Program-made: the position numbers and the translations under genes
Notes under the pieces: model-generated
The model's input: the letters and a program-made list of their open reading frames with translations, nothing else
Databases searched by the model: none
What the model was told of the DNA's origin: nothing
In this document: positions 16,228-23,304 of the stretch, piece after piece
Layout of the letters: each line of letters opens with the position of its first letter
Position numbering within the stretch: the stretch's first letter is position 1
Assembly: GCA_003228685.1 (NCBI GenBank)
Contig: QIFC01000026.1
Coordinates: 1 to 33,036 of the forward strand
Source: Chloroflexota bacterium
GTDB taxonomy: Bacteria; Chloroflexota; Dehalococcoidia; DSTF01; RBG-16-68-14
DNA length: 33,036 nucleotides
Direction: 5' to 3'

Positions 16228-17119
16228 GGCCAGAGAGCTCCTCCATGGCTTCGGCGGCGGCGATCGTATGGGTCTCGATTGCGTCCAACCCCACGCGCGC
16301 GAGTCCTCGGATAATCGGCTCGGCTGGTTCGGCTGGGGCGAGCAGGAAGAAGAAGGCCGGGCCGCTCCCCGCGAGGTGTGGCCGGCCGAGCGCGTGGGCG
16401 TCGGCGAACAGCTGCCCGGCCGCGGCGTTGATGCTGGGGAGGGCGGGCTCGAACACGTTGTGGACGTCATCGTTAACGACAGAGCCGCCGCCGGATAGAC
16501 GCTCTGCGAGCTGCTCTGTGGTTGTGCCATCGCTGTAGTGTTCCGACTTCAAGGCCGCATAGGCCTGGGCAGTCTTGTCCCGCGCCGGTAGATCCGGCCA
16601 GGCGACGACGAGCGGTTGGGGCGGTGCGTCTGGCAGTGGCGAGATCTCGTCGCCACGCCCGGAGCCGAGGGCGGTTCCGCCTGTGAGGAAGAACGGGACG
16701 TCGGAGCCCAGCTTGGCTGCGATGGCGGCCAGTTCATCGCTGGTGAGGGAGAGTCGCCACAGGGAGCGGAGCGCGCGAAGCGTCGCGGCGGCGTTGCTGC
16801 TGCCACCGCCGAGACCGGCAGCCACCGGGATCCGCTTCTCCAACCTGATCAGCGCTCCGGCGTCCACTCGGCATTCGTCACGGAGAAGCTGCGCGGCCCG
16901 GTAGGCGAGATTGCGCGGGGAGTCTTCGTTGCGGAGCGCGTCGAACGAACCCGACAGGTCTAGCTCAAGGCTGTTGGCCGGAGCGGCGGTGACGGTGTCC
17001 GAGAGTGCGATCGTTTGGAGAATGGTACGTACTTCGTGGTAGCCGTCGTCGCGGCGTCCGAGCACTTCCAGCGTCCAGTTGATTTTCGCTGAGGAGCGTA
17101 CGGCGATCTCGCCACTCAC
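16220..17119 (-). CDS. ispE: 4-diphosphocytidyl-2-C-methyl-D-erythritol kinase
   Basis: IspE phosphorylates CDP-ME in the MEP pathway of isoprenoid precursor synthesis. I place the start at GTG 17119, which overlaps the rsmA stop as GTGA. This gives 299 residues, close to family length, with the first strand IAVRSSAKIN (5-14). An earlier in-frame start at 17173 would add 18 residues within rsmA. The GHMP-kinase phosphate loop PVAAGLGGGSSNAAA (98-112) and the catalytic Asp in GSDVPFFL (D140) are present. A late glycine-rich GHMP motif, LAGSGPAFFF, follows. It lies between rsmA and a small membrane protein, both overlapping it. Confidence 0.95.
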   Translation of the reverse strand: MSGEIAVRSSAKINWTLEVLGRRDDGYHEVRTILQTIALSDTVTAAPANSLELDLSGSFDALRNEDSPRNLAYRAAQLLRDECRVDAGALIRLEKRIPVAAGLGGGSSNAAATLRALRSLWRLSLTSDELAAIAAKLGSDVPFFLTGGTALGSGRGDEISPLPDAPPQPLVVAWPDLPARDKTAQAYAALKSEHYSDGTTTEQLAERLSGGGSVVNDDVHNVFEPALPSINAAAGQLFADAHALGRPHLAGSGPAFFFLLAPAEPAEPIIRGLARVGLDAIETHTIAAAEAMEELSGHG

Positions 17120-17994
17120 GATTGGCCCTCGGGCCGTCCGCCCTTCGTCCATGCGCGCTCGAGCGAGGCCCACGCATCCAGGGAGAGGGCCTGCGGCCTC
17201 AACGTCGGATCGACGTTTGCAGCGTCAAGCAGCGCTCCCGCAGCCGACGCGTCGATCCGGAGTCCGTTGGCCAGCGCGTTGCGAAGCTGCTTGCGTCGCG
17301 CGGAGAAGCCGGCCCGCACGATGCGGAAGAACGCTTCCTTGTCCTGCACGTCGGCCCGTAGCCTTGGCGTCACATCGATGCGGACGACGGCCGAGTGGAC
17401 CTTTGGCGGTGGCTGGAATGCGGACGGCGGCACACGAAAGAGAAGACGCGGCTTCCCGTAGAGTTGCACGGCGACGCTCAACACGCTCATGCCACCGGCT
17501 TCCGCGACGATGCTCTTGGCGACTTCTGCCTGCACCATGACGACGAGGCGGCGCGGCTGGGGAACGGCCTCGAGAAAACGTCTGAGGACCGGTTGAGCGA
17601 TGTTGTATGGCAAGTTGCCCGCGAGCAGGTAAGACTCGGCACTCTCCAGCAGCTCGCGAGGTTCGATGTCGAGCGCATCGCCGTGGACCACGTCTACGTT
17701 CGTGTCCGCGAACTGCTCTTGCAACTGGTCCGCGAGGTTGTCGTCGAGCTCGATCGCGATCACGCGACGAGCGCATGAAGCGAGTTCGTTGGTGAGGACG
17801 CCCGTGCCCGCCCCGATCTCGATTACGGTCTTGTCATCGGTGGGCGCGAGGGCGTCGACGATGCGAGAAACGACGGCCGCGTCGGCAAGGAAGTGCTGTC
17901 CGAGCGACTTCTTCGCGGCCGGCCGCTGAGGAGATCGTTTCGAGGATGATGTAGGTGTCAAAGCAGCCGATCCGCGGGCTACCAAGCCCGCCAA
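17116..17994 (-). CDS. rsmA: 16S rRNA dimethyladenosine transferase
   Basis: RsmA (KsgA) dimethylates two adjacent adenines in the 3' hairpin of 16S rRNA during 30S maturation. The protein (up to 292 residues) shows the N-terminal motif KKSLGQHFL (28-36) and the SAM-binding EIGAGTGVLT (59-68). The catalytic NLPY (127-130) is followed by the C-terminal GFSARRKQLRNAL. The start is uncertain. TTG 17994 is used here, but a 7-bp hairpin follows it immediately, and TTG 17961 would exclude that hairpin without losing any conserved part. It follows the G5/transglycosylase gene by 17 bases and overlaps ispE, matching the rpfB/yabE-ksgA-ispE order known elsewhere. Confidence 0.95.
   Translation of the reverse strand: MAGLVARGSAALTPTSSSKRSPQRPAAKKSLGQHFLADAAVVSRIVDALAPTDDKTVIEIGAGTGVLTNELASCARRVIAIELDDNLADQLQEQFADTNVDVVHGDALDIEPRELLESAESYLLAGNLPYNIAQPVLRRFLEAVPQPRRLVVMVQAEVAKSIVAEAGGMSVLSVAVQLYGKPRLLFRVPPSAFQPPPKVHSAVVRIDVTPRLRADVQDKEAFFRIVRAGFSARRKQLRNALANGLRIDASAAGALLDAANVDPTLRPQALSLDAWASLERAWTKGGRPEGQS
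17974..17991 (-). promoter_or_regulatory. Hairpin at the rsmA start
   Basis: GCGGGCT and AGCCCGC form a perfect 7-bp stem with a 4-base loop, directly after the TTG at 17994 and 20 bases after the upstream stop. It may be an intercistronic RNA element or attenuator. No U-tract follows. Confidence 0.4.
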
Positions 17995-18011
17995 CGGCAG
18001 TCTATCACGGT

Positions 18012-19280
18012 CTAGGGACAGTTGGGCCAGTGGCTGCGTCCGCCGGAGAGGTATAGCGAGTAGGCCGCTGCGATGTTCGTTGCTGGGTCCCGCAGGTTGG
18101 AGCTATGACCTTCCCAGACCTGAAAGAGGCCTACGTAGCCAGCTGGGTTGTAAGCATTTGGGTTGCCGCCGGACTCGCACTGAATGACGGCCAACGCCCA
18201 GCTGCAATCCCAACCGTAGGAGCAGACGAGGTCACCCCAGGCGCCGCCGGAAGAGACCGCAACTCTGGGCGCGGCAGGTACGGGAGGGGCCGGCGCTGTC
18301 GAGTAATAGACGATTGTGTCGATCGGCTCTGGGTCGTACCACTCTTCCGCGAGCGAACGTGAGATGAGGATGCCGTCCTCGTACTCGGCCTCGTATTGGC
18401 GGTGAAGGACGCCGTCGCGGCCGGCCGTGGTGCGCGTAGCGCCGGGCGGCATCGTAGGGTCAGGCTCGTAGAGCGTCTGACTTTGGATCCGGACGGTCTC
18501 CAGCTCATCGTCGCGTGAAATGCCGACGACGCGAACGGCGAGGCCCGCGGCTATGGGGGTGTCCTCGCGCGGCTCGAGGCGGTACTCGTCCGGGAGGCCG
18601 AGGGAGGCGAGTGTAATGGCGGGGCCGACCTCGTTTTCGTGAGTGTAGAGCACCGTCTTGGCTTCCGGCAGCGTGACGGTCAGTTGCCGGGCGTGGTCGA
18701 CGCGTACCGTCAGGCCGGCGCTGATCTCGGTGTCGAGCGGCGGCCGCACAATATCGCCGGGCCCGAGGCGGACCTCGAGCTCCGAGAGCGCTGTCGCTAC
18801 GGTGTCCCCGCTGGAGTGCGCCTGCAACTCCTGGCCGTTCTCGACGATCATGATCGGTACGGCGCGCCGCACTTCGAGAGAAGCAGGCGCCCCGCTCGGG
18901 AGCGGGGCATTAGGTGAGACCGCCACGCCATCGAGGCGCAGGCTGTCCTGCGCGCCGAGCGACACGCCGGCTTCGAGCAGGAGTTCCGAGATCGTGCTTG
19001 CCTGCGTGAGCGCGGCGACCGTGCGGCCGTCGACCTGCAGGAGGACACTGCGGGCACGGCGCACAACGAGGGCGCCGTTGCCGGGAGATTCGACGATGTC
19101 GGCTGGGCCGAGGGCGATGCCGGCGCGCCGGACGACCGTGGTGTCATCCGCGTTGCGAGTTGAGATGGTGGTCACCTGGCCATCTGCGAAGATATGGATG
19201 TCTTGTGAGCGAAGGACGAGCGCCAAGGCGAGCACGAGGAGTATTGTCGAGAGGCCGGCGACCTGGAGGCGTCGCGTCAT
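18012..19280 (-). CDS. DUF348/G5-domain protein with C-terminal lysozyme-like (transglycosylase) domain, RpfB/YabE-like
   Basis: This is a cell-envelope protein of the RpfB/YabE type, expected to cleave peptidoglycan. From ATG 19280 it is 422 residues: a signal anchor (about 6-24), two to three DUF348 repeats (ISTRNADDTTVVRRAG, ISELLLEAGVSLGAQDSL, VATALSELEVRLGPGDIV), a G5 domain (about 265-335) and a C-terminal lysozyme-like domain. There VIQCESGGNPNAYNP supplies the catalytic Glu (E369), followed by GYVGLFQVW. Four cysteines in this domain could form disulphides. The frame is open to ATG 19415, but those 45 extra codons look non-coding and overlap a strong hairpin, so I prefer the internal start. 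Its position before rsmA-ispE matches rpfB in Actinobacteria and yabE in Bacillus. Confidence 0.85.
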   Translation of the reverse strand: MTRRLQVAGLSTILLVLALALVLRSQDIHIFADGQVTTISTRNADDTTVVRRAGIALGPADIVESPGNGALVVRRARSVLLQVDGRTVAALTQASTISELLLEAGVSLGAQDSLRLDGVAVSPNAPLPSGAPASLEVRRAVPIMIVENGQELQAHSSGDTVATALSELEVRLGPGDIVRPPLDTEISAGLTVRVDHARQLTVTLPEAKTVLYTHENEVGPAITLASLGLPDEYRLEPREDTPIAAGLAVRVVGISRDDELETVRIQSQTLYEPDPTMPPGATRTTAGRDGVLHRQYEAEYEDGILISRSLAEEWYDPEPIDTIVYYSTAPAPPVPAAPRVAVSSGGAWGDLVCSYGWDCSWALAVIQCESGGNPNAYNPAGYVGLFQVWEGHSSNLRDPATNIAAAYSLYLSGGRSHWPNCP

Positions 19281-19351
19281 GATCGACGCGGCGACACCGC
19301 GCGTGCGCAATCGAGCGGGCACGGCGCTACGGAAGCTGTAGTGGGAGACGT

Positions 19352-19397
19352 GTCGGTGGGCCTCCTCAGACCCCGGTCCTTCGGGGTACCCACCGAC
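19352..19397 (-). promoter_or_regulatory. Nested hairpin in the leader of the RpfB/YabE-like gene
   Basis: GTCGGTGGG (19352-19360) pairs perfectly with CCCACCGAC (19389-19397). Inside it, ACCCCG (19370-19375) pairs with CGGGGT (19382-19387) around a 6-base loop. The structure lies about 70 bases before the preferred start. I do not recognise it as the c-di-AMP (ydaO) riboswitch that regulates rpf genes in Actinobacteria. Confidence 0.5.
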
Positions 19398-19484
19398 GAC
19401 ATCGCGAGATGCCAAGTGGTAGCCTCGCTGTCGTCCTACTCGTCTTGTCGGTATGCAGGTCCTGTTTCTACACCTTATAGATGC

Positions 19485-19735
<251 letters not shown>

Positions 19736-19743
19736 ACGTAACC

Positions 19744-19773
19744 ATGCTAGCCATAGCTTGAGAATCAAGTCAA
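19744..19773 (-). promoter_or_regulatory. Promoter of the SRP RNA
   Basis: On the minus strand, TTGACT (19768-19773) and TAGCAT (19744-19749) are 18 bases apart. The expected start site coincides with the paired 5' end of the RNA at 19735. Confidence 0.65.
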
Positions 19774-19784
19774 GGAGGGAGCCT

Positions 19785-19813
19785 TTGACCGATTATGGCG
19801 GCCCGCATATCAT
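19785..19813 (+). promoter_or_regulatory. Promoter of the flippase-like gene
   Basis: TTGACC (19785-19790) and TATCAT (19808-19813) have an ideal 17-base spacer. It diverges from the SRP RNA promoter, with only 11 bases between the two -35 boxes. Confidence 0.6.
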
Positions 19814-19866
19814 GGGGTTAGGCCGACTCCGAGGCATCGGGCGGCCAACAGGACGAGGAGCCGCTA

Positions 19867-20940
19867 TTGCTGCGCAGTCGCCGCGTTTGGTTCGGGTTCG
19901 CAATCAGCCTCATCTTCCTGGGCCTCTTCTTCTTTCGCACGGACTTCGGCGAGATATGGAACTCGTTCAAGGAGGCGAACTACGCGATCGCGTTCGCCTC
20001 GCTGCCGGTCTATTTCGCGGGCATCTGGGTACGTACGATCCGCTGGCAGTATCTGCTACGGCCAGTCGCCAAGGTATCGACGGCGCGGCTCTACCCTGTG
20101 GTGATCGTTGGGCTGATGGCGAACAACCTGATCCCGGCGCGCGCGGGCGAGCTTGTGAGGGCCTATCTCCTGGGCGAGCGCGAACGCGTGAGCAAGGCGG
20201 CCGCCTTGGGGACGATTGCGGTCGACAGGCTGTTCGACGGCATCACGCTCGTGCCGATGCTCCTCATCGTCGTCGCGTTCACCGGCGGCGGCGAGCAGTT
20301 TTCGCTGCCGGCTGTTGACTGGACGATCAACCTGGTGCAACTTGCGGTTGTGATGACCGTGCTCTTCGGAGGGGCGCTGGCGGTGTTGTTCCTGCTCGCC
20401 TTCTCGGAGGCGTCACGCAGGAAGGCGGACGAACTGATCACGCAGCTTACGCCCGCGCGATTCCGGCCGAGCGTCGAAGGACTGGCGCATTCGTTCTTCG
20501 AGGGTCTGCAGGCGCTGCGGAGCCCCACGGACATGAGCGTCGCCTGGGTGATGTCGCTGGTGTCGTGGCTGCTGGAGGCAACGATGTACTACATCGTCGG
20601 GCTGGCGTTCGAGATCGACATCGGGTTCCAGCACTACTTACTGGCGACGGCTGCGGCGAACCTCGCGATCGCGGTCCTCGCGTCGCAGGGCGGCATCGGC
20701 CCGTTTGAGCTGGTGACGAAGCAGGTGTTCATCGCGGCCGGCGTGGCGACGGGAGCCGCGGAGGCATACGCAATCGGCCTGCACGCGTTGGTGCTGCTGC
20801 CGGTGATTATTGTGGGGTTCTACTTCTTAGGGACGATGGGCATGTCGCTCGGGGAGATGTTCCGCGGAGCGACGGAGGGTGCAGCAGGCGCCGGGCCGGC
20901 ACCGGCGGACGACCCGGCGGAGGAGGCGCATACACCATGA
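19867..20940 (+). CDS. Flippase-like / lysylphosphatidylglycerol synthase TM-domain membrane protein
   Basis: The 357-residue protein starts at TTG, supported by GAGGAG about 8 bases upstream. It is polytopic, with about seven to eight hydrophobic segments. The pattern SLPVYFAGIWVRTIRWQYLL, then GLMANNLIPARAGELVRAYL, then VDRLFDGITLVPML and ASQGGIGPFELVTKQVF, is characteristic of the UPF0104 / LPG_synthase_TM (flippase-like) family. Some relatives have been implicated in moving lipid-linked substrates; the substrate here is unknown. The Pro/Ala/Asp-rich tail is cytoplasmic in style. Its TGA overlaps the next ATG as ATGA, so the two genes are translationally coupled. Confidence 0.85.
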   Translation: MLRSRRVWFGFAISLIFLGLFFFRTDFGEIWNSFKEANYAIAFASLPVYFAGIWVRTIRWQYLLRPVAKVSTARLYPVVIVGLMANNLIPARAGELVRAYLLGERERVSKAAALGTIAVDRLFDGITLVPMLLIVVAFTGGGEQFSLPAVDWTINLVQLAVVMTVLFGGALAVLFLLAFSEASRRKADELITQLTPARFRPSVEGLAHSFFEGLQALRSPTDMSVAWVMSLVSWLLEATMYYIVGLAFEIDIGFQHYLLATAAANLAIAVLASQGGIGPFELVTKQVFIAAGVATGAAEAYAIGLHALVLLPVIIVGFYFLGTMGMSLGEMFRGATEGAAGAGPAPADDPAEEAHTP

Positions 20941-22256
20941 AGGTAGGCATCATCGGCGGAGGCGTGGCCGGAATGGTGGCCGCGTACCGGCTGTCGCAGC
21001 AGGGGCATCAGGTTGGCCTCTACGAGGCGAGCCCGTTCCTGGGCGGGCTGGTGCGGACGTTCGAGCCGGGCGGTGACAGGCTGGAGGCGTTCTATCACCA
21101 CATCTTTTCGACGGACACGACGATCGTGAACCTGATCGAGGAGCTGGGGCTCGGCGACAAGATGACGTGGCGGACATCGAAGGTGGGGTTCTATCGCGAA
21201 GGGAAGATCTACGACTTCGTCACGCCAGGCGACCTCCTGAGGTACACACCGGCGCCGTTGTTGGACCGCGTCCGCATGGGGCTGGCCGCGCTCTACCTAA
21301 GACGGCAGGCCGACGGCACGCGCTACGAATCGATCACGGCGGCGGATTGGGTCAAGCGCTATATGGGCAAAGGCGCCTACGACACCGTCTGGGGGCCGCT
21401 GCTGCGCGGCAAGTTCGGCGACGCGCACGACCAGCTGGCGATGGTCTGGTTGTGGAACAAAGTGCATCTGCGATTCGCCTCGCGGAAGGGCGTGAGCCAG
21501 ACGGAACAGTTGGGGTATTTGCTGGGCAGCTTCGGCACGTACATCGACGAGCTGGAGCGGCGACTCGTCGCGGATGAGAACGTCGACGTCCACACGGGCA
21601 CGGCGGTACAGGAGGTGGTCGTCGAAGACGGGCGCGCGCGGGGCCTGCAGTTGGCGGACGGACGCGCTGACTTCGACGCGGTGATCGGCTGCATGCCGGC
21701 GCACGTGTTCCAGAAGCTGGCGCCGCAGTTGCCCAAGACGTACGCGGATAAGCTGACGGGCGTCCGCTGGCAATCGGCGATGTGCTACATCATGGCGCTG
21801 GACCGGCCGCTTTCGCCGATTTACTGGCTGAACATCAGCGACGATGAGATCCCGTTCATCGCGGCGGTTGAGCACACGAACTTCATCGAGCCTGAGCGCT
21901 ACGAGGGCAGGCACATCGTCTACCTGGCCAACTATCTGCACCCAGACGATCCGCTGATGGGGATGGATCTGGACGAGGTTGAGCGCCAGTATCTGCCGCA
22001 CCTGACGAAGATCAATCCGGCGTTCTCGCCCGACTGGATCCAGGACAGCTGGCTCTTCAAGGGCCCCTACGCGCAGCCGGTGGTGACGATCGGCTATCGG
22101 GAGCGGATCCCGGAGCATCGCACGCCGATCCCGGGCCTCTACCTGGCGACGATGAGCCAGATCTACCCGGAGGACCGCGGGCAGAACTACAGTATTAAGA
22201 TGGGCGAAGAGGTCGTTAAGCTGGCGATGGAGGATCTGGGAATTCAAGGCGGTTAG
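20937..22256 (+). CDS. FAD-dependent oxidoreductase, protoporphyrinogen-oxidase/amine-oxidase-like
   Basis: The 439-residue protein begins with the Rossmann dinucleotide-binding motif VGIIGGGVAGMVAAYRL (3-19) and then the acidic ribose-binding residue in LYEASPFLGG. C-terminal TPIPGLYLATMSQIYPEDRG is the second FAD-contacting region. This is the NAD(P)/FAD-dependent amine oxidase / HemY-like fold. Members near glycosyltransferases or flippases often act on lipid or sugar substrates. The coupled flippase-like gene suggests such a role, but that is inference. I do not call it hemG/hemY. It ends 207 bases before the convergent zinc-ribbon gene, across a block of palindromes. Confidence 0.85.
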   Translation: MKVGIIGGGVAGMVAAYRLSQQGHQVGLYEASPFLGGLVRTFEPGGDRLEAFYHHIFSTDTTIVNLIEELGLGDKMTWRTSKVGFYREGKIYDFVTPGDLLRYTPAPLLDRVRMGLAALYLRRQADGTRYESITAADWVKRYMGKGAYDTVWGPLLRGKFGDAHDQLAMVWLWNKVHLRFASRKGVSQTEQLGYLLGSFGTYIDELERRLVADENVDVHTGTAVQEVVVEDGRARGLQLADGRADFDAVIGCMPAHVFQKLAPQLPKTYADKLTGVRWQSAMCYIMALDRPLSPIYWLNISDDEIPFIAAVEHTNFIEPERYEGRHIVYLANYLHPDDPLMGMDLDEVERQYLPHLTKINPAFSPDWIQDSWLFKGPYAQPVVTIGYRERIPEHRTPIPGLYLATMSQIYPEDRGQNYSIKMGEEVVKLAMEDLGIQGG

Positions 22257-22309
22257 GGCCTCCTTGAGGCCCCGGCTGATCTGCGGTCAGATTGGACTCC
22301 CTCACCCCG

Positions 22310-22402
22310 GCGACTGCCAGGGCAGTCGCTTGCCCCTCTCCCAGAGGGAGAGGGGAGCTTGGCTGAGCCAGCGGCTCAGCTTGGCAGTTCGCCGCGGGCG
22401 AA
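22310..22402. repeat. Block of four adjacent perfect palindromes
   Basis: Four perfect inverted repeats follow each other: GCGACTGCC/GGCAGTCGC (22310-22329, 2-base loop), CCCCTCTCCC/GGGAGAGGGG (22333-22355, 3-base loop), GCTGAGCC/GGCTCAGC (22362-22380, 3-base loop) and TTCGCC/GGCGAA (22388-22402, 3-base loop). The block lies between two convergent genes, where it could act as a bidirectional terminator. The CCCTCTCCC core is typical of interspersed palindromic elements in GC-rich genomes. Confidence 0.75.
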
Positions 22403-22463
22403 CCGCGGGCTGGAGGAGGACATCTGTTGACTTGGCAGTTGGGCTTGCTTGCCTGAATTGGGT

Positions 22464-23018
22464 TTAGGTTGCGCCTGGTGTGCCTTTGCGGATTGAGTGC
22501 AGCGTGGCGGTGAGGTCCGGGTGCTGGACGGCGAATCTGAGTTGGAGCAGCGAGAGCACTTTTGTGAAGTCGGCGAACTCCGAGCGTGAGCCCTCCGGCC
22601 CGGTGAAGATCTCCAGGAATTCGTCCTTGAGGCTGCGGAGGTAGTCGGAGACGGTCTGCTCGTCGACCTGCTCGTCCAGGTAGGCGAGGACCTTGCGATA
22701 CTCGCCCTTGTCGAGCCAGATGCCCCGGCAGGTGCCACAGATGTCGATCTGGACGTCGGACTTCCCATAGTGCGCGGTGATCATCGTTTGGCCGCCTCTC
22801 GGGCAGGCGAGTCCGTCCTGTGTGTCCGGGTGAAACTCTTCGCGGGCGCGCCATAGCTCCATGTCGATCCAGCGATAGTCGCCGTGGCTCTCGGTGTCCT
22901 TGAGGAGCCGCAGTTCGTCGACGTCGTACCACGTGCCGCCGCAGCCGGTACAGCGGTCGACGTTGACCGACTTGATGTCGACCTGTTCGGTGGCGGCGCT
23001 ACATCTTGGACATTTCAT
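22464..23018 (-). CDS. zf-TFIIB-type double zinc-ribbon protein
   Basis: The 184-residue protein has two copies of the zf-TFIIB pattern (C-P-x-C ... C-x-x-C-G-G-x-W-x-D). The first is complete: C3, C6, C23 and C26 followed by GGTWYDVDEL. In the second, CPRG (72-75) replaces the usual CPRC, so one of four zinc ligands is missing, while C94 and C97 with GIWLDKGE are intact. Function is unknown; such proteins may bind nucleic acids or partner proteins. The C-terminal half is helical and charged. Palindromic repeats lie on both sides (22310-22402 and 23058-23120). Confidence 0.8.
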   Translation of the reverse strand: MKCPRCSAATEQVDIKSVNVDRCTGCGGTWYDVDELRLLKDTESHGDYRWIDMELWRAREEFHPDTQDGLACPRGGQTMITAHYGKSDVQIDICGTCRGIWLDKGEYRKVLAYLDEQVDEQTVSDYLRSLKDEFLEIFTGPEGSRSEFADFTKVLSLLQLRFAVQHPDLTATLHSIRKGTPGAT

Positions 23019-23057
23019 GGACCTGCGGTCAGCATAACGAACTGGAGGCTGCGGCGG

Positions 23058-23120
23058 GAGCCTCGCCCTCTCCCCCGCCTCTAACGAGGTAGGCTCTCTC
23101 CCGCCAGCGGGAGAGGGGGC
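23058..23120. repeat. Palindromic C-tract/G-tract repeat element
   Basis: CTCTCCCGC (23096-23104) pairs perfectly with GCGGGAGAG (23107-23115) around 2 bases. It is preceded by GCCCTCTCCCCC and followed by GGGGGC, which can extend the pairing. It resembles the block at 22310-22402, and the two flank the zinc-ribbon gene. The rest of the 286-base gap (23019-23304) holds the promoter of the next gene and nothing else I can identify. Confidence 0.6.
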
Positions 23121-23182
23121 TCCGTTACGAACGGTGGCGAAGCAGAAGGCTGCGAGGGGGTTGTGTTCCGCCAGAGCAAGGG

Positions 23183-23211
23183 TTGCGATGCGCCGCGAGC
23201 AAATGTATTCT
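23183..23211 (+). promoter_or_regulatory. Promoter of the DUF262-HNH gene
   Basis: TTGCGA (23183-23188) and TATTCT (23206-23211) are 17 bases apart, giving a leader of about 85 bases. A good GGAGGT site precedes the ATG at 23305 by 6 bases. Confidence 0.5.
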
Positions 23212-23304
23212 GGGCAAACGAAGCGCCCGTCACGCCTAGACGGTCGGGTTGAGTAAGTGAGTCCTGTGTCGCATCGACGACGGGAACACCTTTGGAGGTA
23301 CTAG

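Noticed and set aside
16228-16530. Upstream extension of the small membrane protein to 16530
   Set aside because: This part is antiparallel-independent but lies entirely within ispE in another frame and reads as Ser/Pro-rich shadow sequence.
19281-19415. N-terminal extension of the G5/transglycosylase protein from ATG 19415
   Set aside because: The 45 extra residues look non-coding, lie over a strong hairpin, and would put a charged stretch before the signal anchor.
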